From: Sugiyamaella lignohabitans
Taxonomy: Eukaryota > Ascomycota > Dipodascomycetes > Dipodascales > Trichomonascaceae
NCBI RefSeq assembly: GCF_001640025.1
Contig: NC_031674.1
Coordinates: forward strand, 3,782,001 to 3,846,000
DNA length: 64,000 bases
Direction of reading: 5' to 3'
The notes beneath the pieces were generated by a model, which saw nothing but the letters and a program-made list of their open reading frames with translations, was not told the origin of the DNA and did no database searches. The translations under genes were made by a program, and so were the position numbers. Positions 23,182 through 36,500 of the stretch are shown here, piece after piece (position 1 is the stretch's first letter; each line of letters opens with the position of its first letter).

Positions 23182-24039
23182 TTAGATCTTGGCAGGATCA
23201 ACATTGATTTTACCGAGCTCATTTACCTTGGCCAACCCGTTAGGGCCACGACGTACTCCCAATTCCAATAATTTGCCAAATGCCTTAGCAAAGTCGGCAT
23301 AAAACCTATCCTTGTCTTCGGCATAAATTTCAACCCACTTTTTGAATTCAGGATCTAAAATCAGAGAGAAGTCTGCTGGTAGCATCATAAGTTCTTTATC
23401 AGCATCGTAGTACTGTGGGAGACCCGCAGGAGACTTGCTCAATGTCCATTCTTCATGGAGCAAAAGCTTATAGTAGGTATTGCCAAACTTGGTAGGATTG
23501 GGCACCCATGGTCCATCAAAGCCAGATCTGTCGGCATGAGTACGGCCCAAATTGTGTGCCCCGCAAAGTGCAACAATTTCCTGATCATTGAATCCCATAC
23601 GGTAAAAGATTTGTCTCAAATGATCCTGTCCAAGAGCTCCATCTGGTAAGCGGCCATTTGGTGGCACATTTTTCTCGTCGACATAATCAACGCGACCCGG
23701 CTTCCAGGGAATTTTGGGCCCATCCATATATTCAACAGCAACAGCACCAGCAAAGGTCCACAGATCTGCATAACTAATCCATGGAAATTGCTCCTTGATA
23801 GGCTCTAAAAAACGACGAGCATGCTCTAACCCATTATTGGCACTATCCTTGGCCTCAAGTGAGTATCTCATGGTGGCACCGTTTGAACCACCGGTGCCAG
23901 TGGCAGCGTCATAAGTGCCAGATGCATGCCATGCAAGACGTACAAGAATAGGTCCTATGGAGCCATCATCGTAGTCTTCTTGAGGTATAATCTTACGAAT
24001 AGCCTCTGCTAATGCATTGTAATCACCGGGTTTCGACAT
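23182..24039 (-). CDS. Class I haem peroxidase, cytochrome c peroxidase type without mitochondrial presequence
   Basis: Removes hydrogen peroxide using a haem group; the class includes cytochrome c and ascorbate peroxidases. The start chosen at 24039 gives 285 residues beginning [14 protein letters not shown], which matches the N terminus of the fungal cytosolic haem-binding peroxidases I know (MSKPGDYxAV). Distal residues Arg34, Trp37 and His38 (VRLAWH), proximal His162 ([10 protein letters not shown]) and Trp178 (DGPW, equivalent to the radical Trp191 of yeast CCP) are all present. The frame stays open for a further 137 codons upstream to an ATG at 24450, so a longer isoform cannot be excluded. 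No typical mitochondrial presequence precedes the short start. Confidence 0.88.
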   Translation of the reverse strand: MSKPGDYNALAEAIRKIIPQEDYDDGSIGPILVRLAWHASGTYDAATGTGGSNGATMRYSLEAKDSANNGLEHARRFLEPIKEQFPWISYADLWTFAGAVAVEYMDGPKIPWKPGRVDYVDEKNVPPNGRLPDGALGQDHLRQIFYRMGFNDQEIVALCGAHNLGRTHADRSGFDGPWVPNPTKFGNTYYKLLLHEEWTLSKSPAGLPQYYDADKELMMLPADFSLILDPEFKKWVEIYAEDKDRFYADFAKAFGKLLELGVRRGPNGLAKVNELGKINVDPAKI

Positions 24040-25158
24040 TTTGAGAGACTTGACCGCTGTTAGCTTAATACGATGGACAATTTTGTCAATCACAGCTGGG
24101 AAAATAAGATATCGAGGGTTGTAGTAATTCGAGGAATGTGTTTTTAATTCTTTTGGTGTTGCACCACTCAAATTGCTGTTAAATTCGTGCGTGTGGAGAA
24201 GATTTCTGGATTGAGTGGGGGTCGAGATCGCAGCTGACCGACTTAAATCTGACAACGATGCCTCGCTTCTTATCAAATCTAGATCAACTGACGAGAGTGA
24301 CGCTATAATAAAATTATTAACCGTTCGACTAACGACTTTTGCCTGCTCGTGACTTTTGTTACGAACACTTGAAATGTGAATAAGAAGAACGCTCGATTGA
24401 GACGGTGGAGTGGGGATATTTAAGACAGGGGAGAAGCCGTTAGCATGCATCTTGGGTTAGGTTAAATTGCCAGTCTTCTGGTAATGGGAGATTTGAAGTA
24501 CAGGAACCAGCCGAGGAAAGACGGGGAAGAACCGAGACAGGCGGACACGGCCCAATCACGAGATTGCAGAAGGTAAGCTCGCTGTGATGAGCGGAGTGGA
24601 GATTTTCCGAATAGTAACGGTATTACTAGAAAAAAAGAAACCACTTGGAACCTAATAAGTGTAGTCAGAAGTTTAAAGTGGCGTGTTCAAGAAGCCTAAA
24701 TATCCGAATATTTGGATCCGATCGCAAGGTGTTATTCAAAGATCACACGGAAGGGGTGAGATGAGACTATACAGCCGGATTATCGAGAAGAATGAAGTCT
24801 ACCACTGAGGTGAACGACTTGTGAATTACACAACAGAACACGCTATCAATTGTGTGAAGGCACGCAATTAATATGAAGTTCAAGGGAAAACAACAAAAGT
24901 GTTGTGCGTAGTGTGGCCATTGATAACATGATGCACTACAACACGAATTGATTGAGATATGCAGGGTTCTGCATAAGCTGCGATGCTTAGCCTGTTCGAT
25001 GCATCTCGTCATCTCGTGGGAGTGGAACTCGATTGGGTTTCCTTGAACAATTTTGCTAAACACCTAGGTACTCTTTGAAACAAGAACAAAGTAACATTAT
25101 ATTCTATAGAACAATATTACAGTAATGCAAACTTTAACGAGCTCTGATGTTGAGCATG
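24040..25158. other. Intergenic region with in-frame upstream extension of the peroxidase frame
   Basis: From 24040 to 24450 the peroxidase frame remains open with no internal ATG until 24450, encoding Ser/Thr/His-rich sequence without domain features; it is read here as 5' leader. From 24451 to 25158 no gene or structured element was recognised. Confidence 0.4.
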
Positions 25159-28100
25159 CTAGGCTCGTCTTATATAATATGAGTTAGGGGGAGCTGACGA
25201 CGCTGTGGCAATGATGGGTTGTTGCAGTCCATTTGCACGATTGATTTGCCTGATAGGGTTTTTGGTCGCGGCAGGTATTGTATTTACAGGAGTCGCCGCG
25301 GATGTTGAGCTGGAAATAGAGGTAGCTGCAGATGCAATTGATGACAATGAATTGTTGCTGCTTGAATTTTTGATATTCGAGGAGGAAGCTGAGGATGAGG
25401 AAGAAATGGTTCGCTTAGACTTTCCGCTGATGAATTCATGGCGCAAAGCTTGTTCAGGTCGGGGCCGTCTTTTAGGATCCCACATGAGAAGCTGGGATAG
25501 GAAATCAAGAAAAACAGCGTCATCGCTTTTGAGTACGTTCTTTAGACTCTTTGAACTGGCCTGCTTTTGCTCACCCCGTTTTGTAACTACAGATCTTGGT
25601 TTTCCAAGGCTATCAAAGAAAAGCCGTCTACGGGCACATCTCGAAATCAACGCCTTGTCAGGAATTCCAAATACTTCCATTATACAGGCAACCTGCTCCT
25701 GTTCATTATCTCCCATAAATAGAGGACGACCCGTATACAATTCAGGAATAATACACCCCAAACTCCACATATCTACGGGCCTTCCGTACGGCATACCAAG
25801 CATTACCTCCGGGGATCGGTAGAATCTTGATTGAATGTATGTATAGACACGTTCTGACTCATAACATGACGATCCGAAATCTATAATTTTCACTTTACCA
25901 CTATCAGAATCGCACAGCATGATGTTTTCAGGCTTCAAGTCGCAGTGAATAATTGACTTTGAGTCTAAAAATGCCAATGACTCGAGAATTTGATGTGTGA
26001 AGTGACGAATAAGTGGTAGTGGCAGTCCCTTGTAACCGTTGTATTTTATCAGTTCATATAAATTGATACCAAGAAGTTCGTTGGTGATACACAGATGCTC
26101 GCGAAAACTGAAATGGTCTAGATAACGCACCATGTGGTATTTATCACTTGGATCCCAGGTAGACAACGACTTCAAAAGGTCGGCTTCTATAAGTGCTTGC
26201 ATATGTAACCTCTTTCTGTTTATAATCATTTTCAATGCAACCAGTTTACCACTCCGATGGTCAACACATTTTAAGACTTTACCAAAACTCCCCTTTCCAA
26301 GAACACCTAAAATACGATATCTATAAGCAATATGATCTCCGATTGTAACTCGATAGTCTCCCTTGTCGTCATCAAATCCAAAGTTCCCAGTTACCCCACG
26401 GCGAACGTCACCAATTATTTTCTTGCCAGCTGCTTGGCCGCAGTAATATACATGACGGAAATCAAGGATCTCTCCTTTTTCATATATATTCAGGCGATGA
26501 GACTTAGAGGCCATCGCTGGCGTCTGAGGTTCAACAATAAGCTCACCTTTTGCCTGCAATTCCTTGATTATCTCCCTATTCGAATCTTCCGAGTCTTTTT
26601 TGGATGTTATTAGACTCCTCATAATAGCCTTAATTTCTGTCATATTGATAGCAGGTTTTTCAATTCCTAACCTATCTCCTAATGGAGTGAACGCAGGGGG
26701 TTCTGGCGGATATGTCGCTGAACCATCCAAGAGCTCCATTTGGGAAATTCTTTTGAAATTTTCATATGGCGAGAGTAGCATACGTCTTGTGGCTGCAACA
26801 CTTGCTTGCCCATTCGACCTTGGAGTTGACCACTGTTTGGATGCAGTTGACTTTGACCGAATACTTTGGGTACTGCTCACAACTGCTGGAGGTGTTCCAA
26901 TAGGTGTAGTAACGTTGTTGCCGGTGGCTATAGAGTATTCACCAATAACCGTCTTACTTTGCGCTGGTTTGAGATCCGGGGTGCCCGTGCTTGGATGACC
27001 CTTATCACTCGGGCGAGGGTGAAGAACTGCAGGCATATTGAGGGGGCGATACGGCGATTTCGCACTCAGCTGATGTTTCGGCCCTGGACTGTTTCTCGGA
27101 CTGGACTCTGTTGGTGTTTCTAATTTTAATCTTGCAATATCAGGTAAAGTTTGCGATCTGGGAACTGTTTGTGGACCCAGCTGTGATTGACTGGCTGGTG
27201 TTGTGATGTATTGCTGCCTACTCGAATACTTATATCTATCATGATGTTCTGACGGCTGCCCATACTGAGATAATCTATCGATAGATGATTCGTTCACTGC
27301 CTGAGAAGCATACCGTGACCGTGTCCCCAACTTTATCGGCGAGTGGCTGGTATTACCTTCAGCATCAGTCGATGTCAAGTTGTTCATGCTAATGGAGCTT
27401 GTTATTTTTGCTCTATCATGCCTTGCGCGACCACCAATGTCACTGCTGAATGATCTTTTTGGTTGTAACATGTACTGATTCTGCATTCCCGACGATTGCG
27501 AACTTGAGCCACGATTGCTATTCGCTTTGGTTTTAACTTGATCTGGGATTGGTGGCACTGGCGGAACCGGCTCACCGAGTCTCCTGGGGCCGCTCGGTCC
27601 TGGTGATAGAGATATTCTTGGAGATTGCCTTCTAATAGAAGGCGGTAGCTTTAGGCTTTGATTTGAAGATGTAGCAGCTGTCTGAAAGTCATGCGATGGC
27701 GACTGTTGGATTACAGACATCCTGTCAGGGCGCCGTGATGAGATCGATGGGTAAGATCCAGATGGTGGCGTCGCATATGTACTGGTTCCAGTGCTGTTTT
27801 GCGAGGAATTATGAATTCTATGGTGCTGATACTGATAATGACTCTGCTGGTGTTGCGATTCCTGAGGTCTGTGTAGATTATTGTACTGGTTCGGTGAAAT
27901 GTTGCTATCCAGTAAAAGGGTATCCCTTCTGCTTTGACCCAGTAGTGTACTTCGTCGTCTTGACTTTGGATTAACGAATACCTGGGATGCAATCTTAGGG
28001 TGCCCTTTATTATTTGTTTCCATGCGAAACGGATTGTTAGAGCTGAATTGCTGAATACTCACATGAGGAGTTTGGGACTGACCATGCCCCACATCAACAT

Positions 28101-28610
28101 GTGCCCCACCAACGACAGAAGAACGAGTTCTTATATTCTGGCCGCCACGAAGACCCTTATTAAGAGGCCTGAATTGATTAGCAACGTCGTGTGGAACAGT
28201 TTCACGGTGATCATTATAGACCGAATAGCTAACACTTCGACCTTGTCCATTGCTGGGTCCATTGGTAGAAACTTTTAGCAAGGGGATAGAGCTAGGCGAT
28301 CCATTGACAGTAGTGTTTCCAGACAGTCTTCTATGAACCTGGTTTATGACGTCTGCAGCTGGCCTTTTAGGTACATTGCCCGACGAGACCGGAAGAGAAG
28401 AGGACGGATGTCTATCCGATCCTGAGGTAACTCTTTTCTGTTGCATACCAGGCTTGCCTGTTTCCGGCAGTTCTAAAAACCCATATAAATCTTTAATAAT
28501 GTTAGAGCTGTCCCATCATGGTTTCTGATGAATTAATAAAGTCATGGAGTGACTTCTGACTGACTGATCCGTCCCAGAACATCTAACTTACCTGAATCTA
28601 CTGAAGACAT
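25159..28610 (-). CDS. POM1: DYRK2-class protein kinase, Pom1-like
   Basis: Dual-specificity tyrosine-regulated kinase of the class that in fission yeast sets cell polarity and size. Exon 1 is tiny (28592-28610, ATG at 28610), the intron 28473-28591 starts GTAAGT and carries CTCTAAC, and exon 2 is 25159-28472, for 1110 residues. Residues 1-640 are low-complexity Ser/Gln/Pro-rich. The DYRK-homology segment FDDDKGDYRV precedes the kinase domain (about 725-1023): GKGSFGKV, Lys754 (VALK), catalytic Asp851 (HCDLKPEN), DFG 871-873 and the autophosphorylated YTY loop 883-885. A Ser/Ala-rich tail follows. Yak1 is less likely because the DH-box-like segment and kinase sequence fit class II DYRKs. Confidence 0.88.
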
Positions 28611-29779
28611 GGCAGGAATATACCACTAAGAACTGCTCTGATTCACTCCGGTTTCTCTCCTATCTACACTTCTCAATTCATGACCAGCCCAAAAACTCAT
28701 ATATGTATTTCAACTAAATTTGATGCCGCTTGAAAGCAGGGGATCCTCAACAAATTGGATTGGACAAATTGAATCCTACTCTTCCTCTCAGTTGTTAGTA
28801 CTGAAAAGATACAAATTGGCCCCAAACAGCCAAGAAAAAACAATGAATTACTTGTCGTTTTTGTTCAGTTATGTACCTACCCCCTTCCCGAGTATTCAAT
28901 TTTCTGTCATAAATTAGCTCAATAATTTAACTTTCAATAATATCCAATATACTAACTTGCGAACCTGTTTGTTATGGCCAAGGCTCCCTTTAGTTTATAC
29001 AGCGACAGGCAGCTAATGGGGCTTTTCCTTGCGGAGGGTTATGTCTGTATATCTGCCTCTTGTCAATGTTGTTTATTTTACGATGTCTGGAGAGGTTGTG
29101 GTTAATTAGCTGCATTAGGCGGGACTATTTTGGGTGCTGCGATGCGAGCATTCAAGTTTCGTGTGGTGCGCCACGGAACGCGTGGTGGAACGAACCTCTT
29201 TTTTTCCACCGAAAGCGTACTTAGACGTCAACATAAGTGGACCAAAATGCACGACAGGGGTTGTGTACAACAGCTGCAACATGCGTCTGCCAGTACACGG
29301 AACTTGCCATGCTGGATGTGGGAGTTAAATAACTTTAGTCTATGATTAGAGGCGTACCAGTGTCTTATGTGAAAACTCTAAGGTAATGGTCCATATTTAT
29401 TTGTATATATCTAGATTATTAGAATATGGATATTTATTATGAGACCATCCTTAGTTAATTTTCCGCTTCGGGCCTGGAGGGAGGATTGTGCACCCGGGCT
29501 CAGGGGTAAATTATTCCGAATATGCAACATCTCAATACCTATGGCTTCAACCCCTACACTACAGTGTCAATATAGTATATTAAGACTAAAAGGATCTCAG
29601 AACTTCAATTATACTCAGTTGCCTCTCCAACTGATCTCTATTCGGTTTTCCATAAAATGTTCTGTAGTGGCAGCCAACGGTGGTTCATTCACAGCCGTTC
29701 CCATACTACATTCCCTGATGTACGAGTTCCACGGATGCATTTGTGTTGACCTGATTCAGCTTACATCCCTCTACAAGTA
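28611..29779. other. Intergenic region upstream of the Pom1-like and BRD8-like genes
   Basis: About 1.17 kb shared by two divergent genes. Short open frames near 29130-29345 and 29439-29780 lack motifs and are likely chance. No RNA gene or repeat seen. Confidence 0.45.
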
Positions 29780-30211
29780 ATGGGTCCGGAGCGGTCGACA
29801 AGTTTTAGGCTTATTTTGGTTCAACTGATCCATGAAAAGGGTGAAGTATTTAGTGAGATTGCCAAAGACTTGAATCGACATCCTATGCTCAGAGCTGAGG
29901 TAGCAAAGTCAAAGGCTACAAGCGAAGTATGTCGCGACGATTATTTATATATCTGGTAAATACAGTGCTAACGATTCGTGTAGGAATGTGAAATTTTGTA
30001 TAATCATCTATTACAGGAAGAAGGACTAGAAAAGGACGACGATGTTAAAGACTCGACAAAAAAAGGACATCCCATTTGGGTACAAAATTTAGCTCAAATC
30101 CTGTATGCTAGATACATTGGTGAAGTTTCGCAGATGATCGAGGAGGACGAAAAGAATTTCAGAAATGCTTTTGAAAAGTTAGAAAATTTGCAGAAGAATG
30201 AACTTCCGTAA
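29780..30211 (+). CDS. Small BRD8/Bdc1-like protein (possible NuA4 subunit)
   Basis: Exon 1 (29780-29926, 49 codons) and exon 2 (29984-30211) flank a 57-nt intron with donor GTATGT and GCTAAC before GTGTAG, giving 124 residues. The N-terminal part (FRLILVQLIHEKGEVFSEIAKDLNRHP) resembles the SANT-like start of BRD8/Bdc1 (LLLVQxVYxxGxxxWSxISxxLxxHP), and the ECEILYNHLL segment aligns with the CxxxYxxLL that follows. The rest is a charged helix. No bromodomain is present. If the similarity holds, it is a chromatin protein of the NuA4 histone acetyltransferase. This is a remembered-pattern match, so confidence in the function is moderate; the spliced gene model itself looks good. Confidence 0.6.
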
Positions 30212-30505
30212 ACTATCTTGTGCCAATGTGATGAATAAAGCTGCAAACGCAGCCTGTTAGTGGCCTTGCTCATGAAACTATGACTACTGTGAGTTGACAG
30301 CTAATGGTGTATGATATTTGGTTTGCATTTACATTAGCATAATTCATTTTGAAATTATTTGAAGTCATACGATCGATCGTGGTATGATTTTTTAAAAATT
30401 ATATTAAGTAGACTAAATCATTCAAGGAAGGTAGAGAGATACAGAGAAAGAAACAGAAAAAGGAAGACAAATAAAGTTGAACTTTTAAAAGCTAGGTAGG
30501 GGCAT

Positions 30506-33500
30506 TCAGTTGTAGATAAGAAATAGAGCCAAAATTACCCCAAGTGTAGTTGAACATATGGATGATGAATGTGTGCCGGAATTAGAATATACAATTTCTG
30601 TGGAAACAGGGAGTGAAGAAGGCAGAGTGCTCCCCGAAGATGCAACGGAAGGAACCTTGTTACTCGATTGGGGTGGCAAAGTGGTTGTGGATGATCCGCC
30701 CGGTTTCAATAATGGAGGTGTAGGACCACTGGCAGCTTCCTCAGGAACTGAAGTACTGGATGATTCGACAGAAATTGATGCAGCAGTTTCAGTAGATTCG
30801 AAGGAACCTTGTACTGAAGTGGCTTGTTCTGGAGCCTCTTTAGTTGATGAAGTGCCTTGGTTTGTGCCCAACCCGCTACCCTCCGGCAGATTAGCTGATA
30901 TCATTGAGCCAGTCTCATTTTCGGGCGTACCGCTGCCAGAGCCGGAGCTATTAGCAGTATTACTCGATGAGCCTTGGTTGGGATTTACATTGCTATTACC
31001 ACTGCCGGGCCCGAGGGAACTGCCAGTAAATATGGTAACGAAACTAGAAGTTGGGACTAGCTTGCCATTGAATGCCTCGGTGGTAGAGGTTGTAAATGGG
31101 ATTTTTAGGACTATCGTTTCAAGCTCTGTCACTAGGCGAGTTGTTATAGTCGGCGCCTGCTGCTCAGCTTGATTGCCCGTCGTACAAGGTAAAGTAACAG
31201 TCACTGCTTTAACATTCTCGACTATCGTTGTTGAAAATGTGAATGAGTTCGTTGGTTGACCAGTTTGCGTGGCACAGGGCACAGTAACTAGGATAGTTTC
31301 CAGCTTGGTAAGAACTTGTGTTGATACTTTCGCAGTGGTTTGCCCTCCGGGAGTTGCTGTGCTACAAGGAATGGTCTTGACGATTGTTTCAAAGCTGGTG
31401 ATTGTGACGGCCTTAGTAGTGAAACTTACAGCTGCTATTTTCGTAGACGGTTTTTGGATGTGGCCACTTTGATGAGAGGTTGGTGAAGTAGTTACAACAA
31501 AACGGGTCGTTGGCAGACTTGCAGGGGAGGTTGGGCTTAGAATAGCACTGCTTGTGACTATCATGGAAGAGCCCGTGGTTATGGCTTCCCGAGAAGTAGA
31601 CATACCGCCGCAACCTCCTTCTCTGGCACAGAGTGGATTTCCAGATTGTGTACTCGTAGAACTTACCTCAACTGATGAGATAGAAGATCTAGAATTAGTT
31701 AATGGAGAAGAAACCAAAGATGAGCTGCTTGCTGTAGATGACAAGGACGATGAAGGTGATGATATAGATACGCTAGATGCACTTGTTGTTATGCTACTTG
31801 ATGAGAGAGAGGATGTAGCAGACGAAAGGGACATGGAGCTAGAAGTAAATGCAGAAGAAAAACTTGATAGGCTTGTGGATAATGAAGACCCTGACGATGA
31901 TTCAATTCTTGAGCTTGCAGATGACGACGCCGATAACGTCGAACTAGTTATGACCGAAGATAATGGCAGCGTTGTACTACCACTTGAAGATAAGGATGAT
32001 GGTCTTGTATTGCTAGACACCATAGAAGAGGTAGTAATGGAGCTGGTGGTTCCTGCTGATTTACTTGTCGAAACGGTAGTTGACTTGAGTTCGGAGGAGG
32101 ATGTACCTATCAGTGTACTGCTAATGCCAGAGGTGGATCCAGAAATGGGAAACGATCTTGGAGTAATGGGAACTGAGCTAAAATGTGAACTCGTGCTTGA
32201 GGTTTGTTGGAAGGATGAGGTGGCACTGGAGCTGGAGCTGGAGCCAATACTAGAAGAATATATACTTGTGCTGGATCGTGAGCTTGACACAGTCGTCTGG
32301 TGCGCACTGGAGCTGGAGCTGGAGCCAATACTTGAAGAATATATACTTGTGCTGGATCGTGAGCTTGACACAGTCGTCTGGTGTGTACTGGTACTGGAAG
32401 TAGGGTGCTCACTAGTAGTGCTTGTAGTATGGTGCCTACTAGTACTTGTAGTATGGTGTTCAGTTGTAGAACTTGTACTGTGGTGCTTACTAGTACTTGT
32501 AGTGTGGTGTTCACTTGTAGTACTAGTAGTATGATGCTTACTGGTACTTGTACTGTGGTGCTTGCTAGTAGTACTGGAAGTATGGTGCTCAGTGGTAGTA
32601 GTGTGATGCTTACTAGTAGTACTAGTGGTGTGGTGCTTACTTGAGGTACTCGAAGTGTGGTGCTTGCTAGTAGTACTCGAAGTGTGGTGCTTGCTAGTAG
32701 TACTAGTGGTGTGGTGTTTGCTAGTAGTACTTGAAGTGTGGTGTTTGCTAGTAGTACTTGAAGTGTGATGCCGTCTGCCAGTGCTGATAGTATGATGCTT
32801 ACTGGTAGTACTAGTAGTGTGGTGTTTAGTTGAGGTACTGGTAGTGTGGTGCTTGCTAGTAGTACTAGTAGTGTGGTGTTTGCTAGTAGTACTAGAAGTG
32901 TGGTGCTTACTAGTACTAGTAGTGTGGTGCTTGCTAGTAGTACTAGTAGTGTGGTGTTTGCTAGTAGTACTGGAAGTGTGGTGCTTGCTAGTAGTGCTGG
33001 AAGTATGGTGTTTGCTAGTAGTACTAGAAGTGTGGTGCTTACTAGTGGTACTAGGGGTATGATGTCTTCTGCCAGTGCTGATAGTATGATGCTTACTGGT
33101 AGTACTAGTAGTGTGGTGCTTGCTAGTAGTACTGGAAATGTGGTGCTTGCTAGTACTTGTAGTGTGGTGTTTGCTAGTAGTAGTTGAAGTGTGGTGTTTG
33201 CTAGTAGTAGTTGAAGTGTGATGCCTTCTGCCAGTGCTGATAGTATGATGCTTACTGGTAGTACTAGTAGTGTGGTGCTTGCTAGTAGTACTTGAAGTAT
33301 GGTGTTTGCTAGTAGTACTGGAAGTGTGGTGCTTACTAGTACTAGTAGTGTGGTGTTTGCTAGTAGTACTGGAAGTGTGGTGCTTGCTAGTACTTGTAGT
33401 GTGGTGTTTGCTAGTAGTAGTTGAAGTGTGGTGTTTGCTAGTAGTAGTTGAAGTGTGATGCCTTCTGCCAGTGCTGATAGTATGATGCTTACTGGTAGTA

Positions 33501-36500
33501 CTAGTAGTGTGGTGCTTGCTAGTAGTACTTGAAGTATGGTGTTTGCTAGTAGTACTAGAAGTGTGGTGCTTACTGGTAGCACTAGTAGTGTAGTGTTTAG
33601 TTGAGGTACTGGAAGTGTGGTGCTTGCTAGTAGTACTTGAAGTATGATGCTTACTGGTACTAGTGGTGTGGTGTTTGCTAGTAGTACTAGGAGTATGATG
33701 TCTTCTGCCAGTGCTGATAGTATGATGCTTACTGGTAGTACTAGTAGTGTGGTGCTTGCTAGTAGTACTGGAAATGTGGTGCTTGCTGGTAGTACTCGAA
33801 GTGTGGTGCTTACTGGTAGAACTAGTAGTGTGGTGCTTGCTAGTACTTGTAGTGTGATGTTTAGTTGAGGTACTGGTAGTATGGTGCTTACTAGTAGTAC
33901 TGGAAGTGTGGTGTTTGCTAGTAGTACTGGAAGTGTGGTGCTTACTGGTAGTACTGGAAGTGTGGTGCTTGCTACTAGTACTTGAAGTATGATGATTGCT
34001 GGTAGTCGTAGTGTGGTGTTTGCTAGTAGTACTGGAAGTGTGGTGCTTACTGGTAGTACTAGTAGTGTGGTGTTTAGTTGAGGTACTGGAAGTGTGGTGC
34101 TTGCTAGTAGTACTTGAAGTATGATGCTTACTGGTACTAGTAGTGTGGTGTTTGCTAGTAGTACTAGGAGTATGATGTCTTCTGCCAGTGCTGATAGTAT
34201 GATGCTTACTGGTAGTACTAGTAGTGTGGTGCTTGCTAGTAGTACTGGAAATGTGGTGCTTGCTGGTAGTACTCGAAGTGTGGTGCTTACTGGTAGAACT
34301 AGTAGTGTGGTGCTTGCTAGTACTTGTAGTGTGATGTTTAGTTGAGGTACTGGTAGTATGGTGCTTACTAGTAGTACTGGAAGTGTGGTGTTTAGTTGAG
34401 GTACTGGAAGTATGATGCTTGGTAGTACTAGTAGTGTGGTGTTTGCTAGTAGTACTAGGAGTATGATGTCTTCTGCCAGTGCTGATAGTATGATGCTTAC
34501 TGGTAGTACTAGTAGTGTGGTGTTTAGTTGAGGTACTGGAAGTGTGGTACTTGCTAGTAGTGCTGGAAGTATGGTGTTTGCTAGTAGTACTAGAAGTGTG
34601 GTGCTTACTAGTACTAGTACTGTGGTGTTTGCTAGTAGTACTGGAAGTGTGGTGCTTGCTGGTAGTACTGGAAGTGTGGTGCTTGCTGGTAGTACTGGAA
34701 GTGTGGTGTTTAGTTGAGGTACTGGAAGTATGATGTTCGCTAGTAGTACTGGAAGTATGATGTTTGCTAGTAGTACTGGAAGTGTGGTGCTTACTGGTAG
34801 TACTGGAAGTGTGGTGCTTGCTACTAGTACTTGAAGTATGATGATTGCTGGTACTCGTAGTGTGGTGTTTGCTAGTAGTACTAGAAGTGTGGTGTTTGCT
34901 AGTGGTACTAGGAGTATGATGCTTACTGGTACTAGTAGTGTGGTGTTTGCTAGTAGTACTGGAAGTGTGGTGCTTACTAGTGGTACTGGAAGTGTGGTGC
35001 TTGCTAGTAGTGCTGGAAGTATGGTGTTTGCTAGTAGTACTAGAAGTGTGGTGCTTGCTAGTAGTACTAGTAGTATGATGCGTACTGGTACTCGTAGTGT
35101 GGTGCTTACTCGTGGTACTAGGAGTATGATGTCTTCTGCCAGTGCTGATAGTATGATGGTTACTGGTAGTACTGGAAGTGTGGTGTTTAGTTGAGGTACT
35201 GGAAGTATGATGCTTAGTAGTACTAGTAGTGTGATGTTTGCTAGTACTGGAAGTATGGTGTTTGCTAGTAGTACTAGGAGTATGATGTCTTTGGCCAGTG
35301 CTGATAGTATGATGCTTACTGCTAGTACTAGTAGTGTGATGCTTGCTAGTAGTACTAGTAGTGTGGTGCTTGCTAGTAGTACTGAAAGTGTGGTGCTTAC
35401 TGGTAGTACTAGTAGTGTGATGCTTGCTAGTAGTACTAGTAGTGTGGTGCTTATTGGTACTCGTAGTGTGGTGCTTACTCGTGGTACTAGGAGTATGATG
35501 TCTTCTGCCAGTGCTGATAGTACGATGCTTGCTGGTAGTACTGGAAGTGTGATGCTTGCTAGTAGTACTAGTAGTGTGTTGCTTGCTAGTAGTACTTGAA
35601 GTATGATGCTTACTAGTAGTGTGATGTTTGCTAGTACTTGTAGTGTGCTGTTTAGTTGAGGTACTGGAAGTGTGGTGCTTGCTAGTAGTACTTGAAGTAT
35701 GATGCTTACTGGTACTTGTAGTGTGGTGCTTGCTAGTACTTGTAGTGTGGTGTTTAGTTGAGGTACTGGAAGTGTGGTGCTTGTTAGTAGTACTTGAAGT
35801 ATGATGCTTACTGGTACTTGTAGTGTGGTGCTTGCTAGTACTTGTAGTGTGGTGTTTAGTTGAGGTACTGGAAGTGTGGTGCTTGTTAGTAGTACTTGAA
35901 GTATGATGCTTACTGGTACTTGTAGTGTGGTGCTTGCTAGTACTTGTAGTGTGGTGTTTAGTTGAGGTACTGGAAGTGTGGTGCTTACTAATAGTACTTG
36001 AAGTATGATGCTTACTGGTACTCGTAGTGTGGTGTTTGCTAGTACTTGTAGTGTGGTGCTTGCTAGTACTTGTAGTGTGCTGTTTAGTTGAAGTACTGGA
36101 AGTGTGATGCTTGCTAGTAGTACTTGAAGTATGATGCTTACTGGTACTCGTAGTGTGGTGCTTACTCGTGGTACTAGGAGTATGATGTCTTCTGCCAGTG
36201 CTGATAGTATGATGCTTACTGGTAGTACTGGAAGTGTGATGCTTGCTAGTAGTACCAGTAGTGTGTTGCTTGCTAGTAGTACTTGAAGCATGATGCTTAC
36301 TTGTAGTACTGGAAGTCTGGTGTTTGCTAGTAGTACTTGAAGTCTGGCGCTTACTTGTAGTACTGGAAGTCTGGTGTTCGCTAGTAGTACTGGTAGTATG
36401 GTGCTTACTTGAGGCACTGGAAGTGTGGTGCTTGCTAGTAGTAGTTGTGCGGGGCTTGCTAGTAGTACTTGAAGTATGGTGCTTACTGGTAGCAGTTGTT

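Noticed and set aside
25205..25822. 205-codon plus-strand open frame at the Pom1-like gene's 3' end
   Set aside because: Antisense to the conserved kinase domain and its Ser/Ala-rich tail; no independent coding signs.
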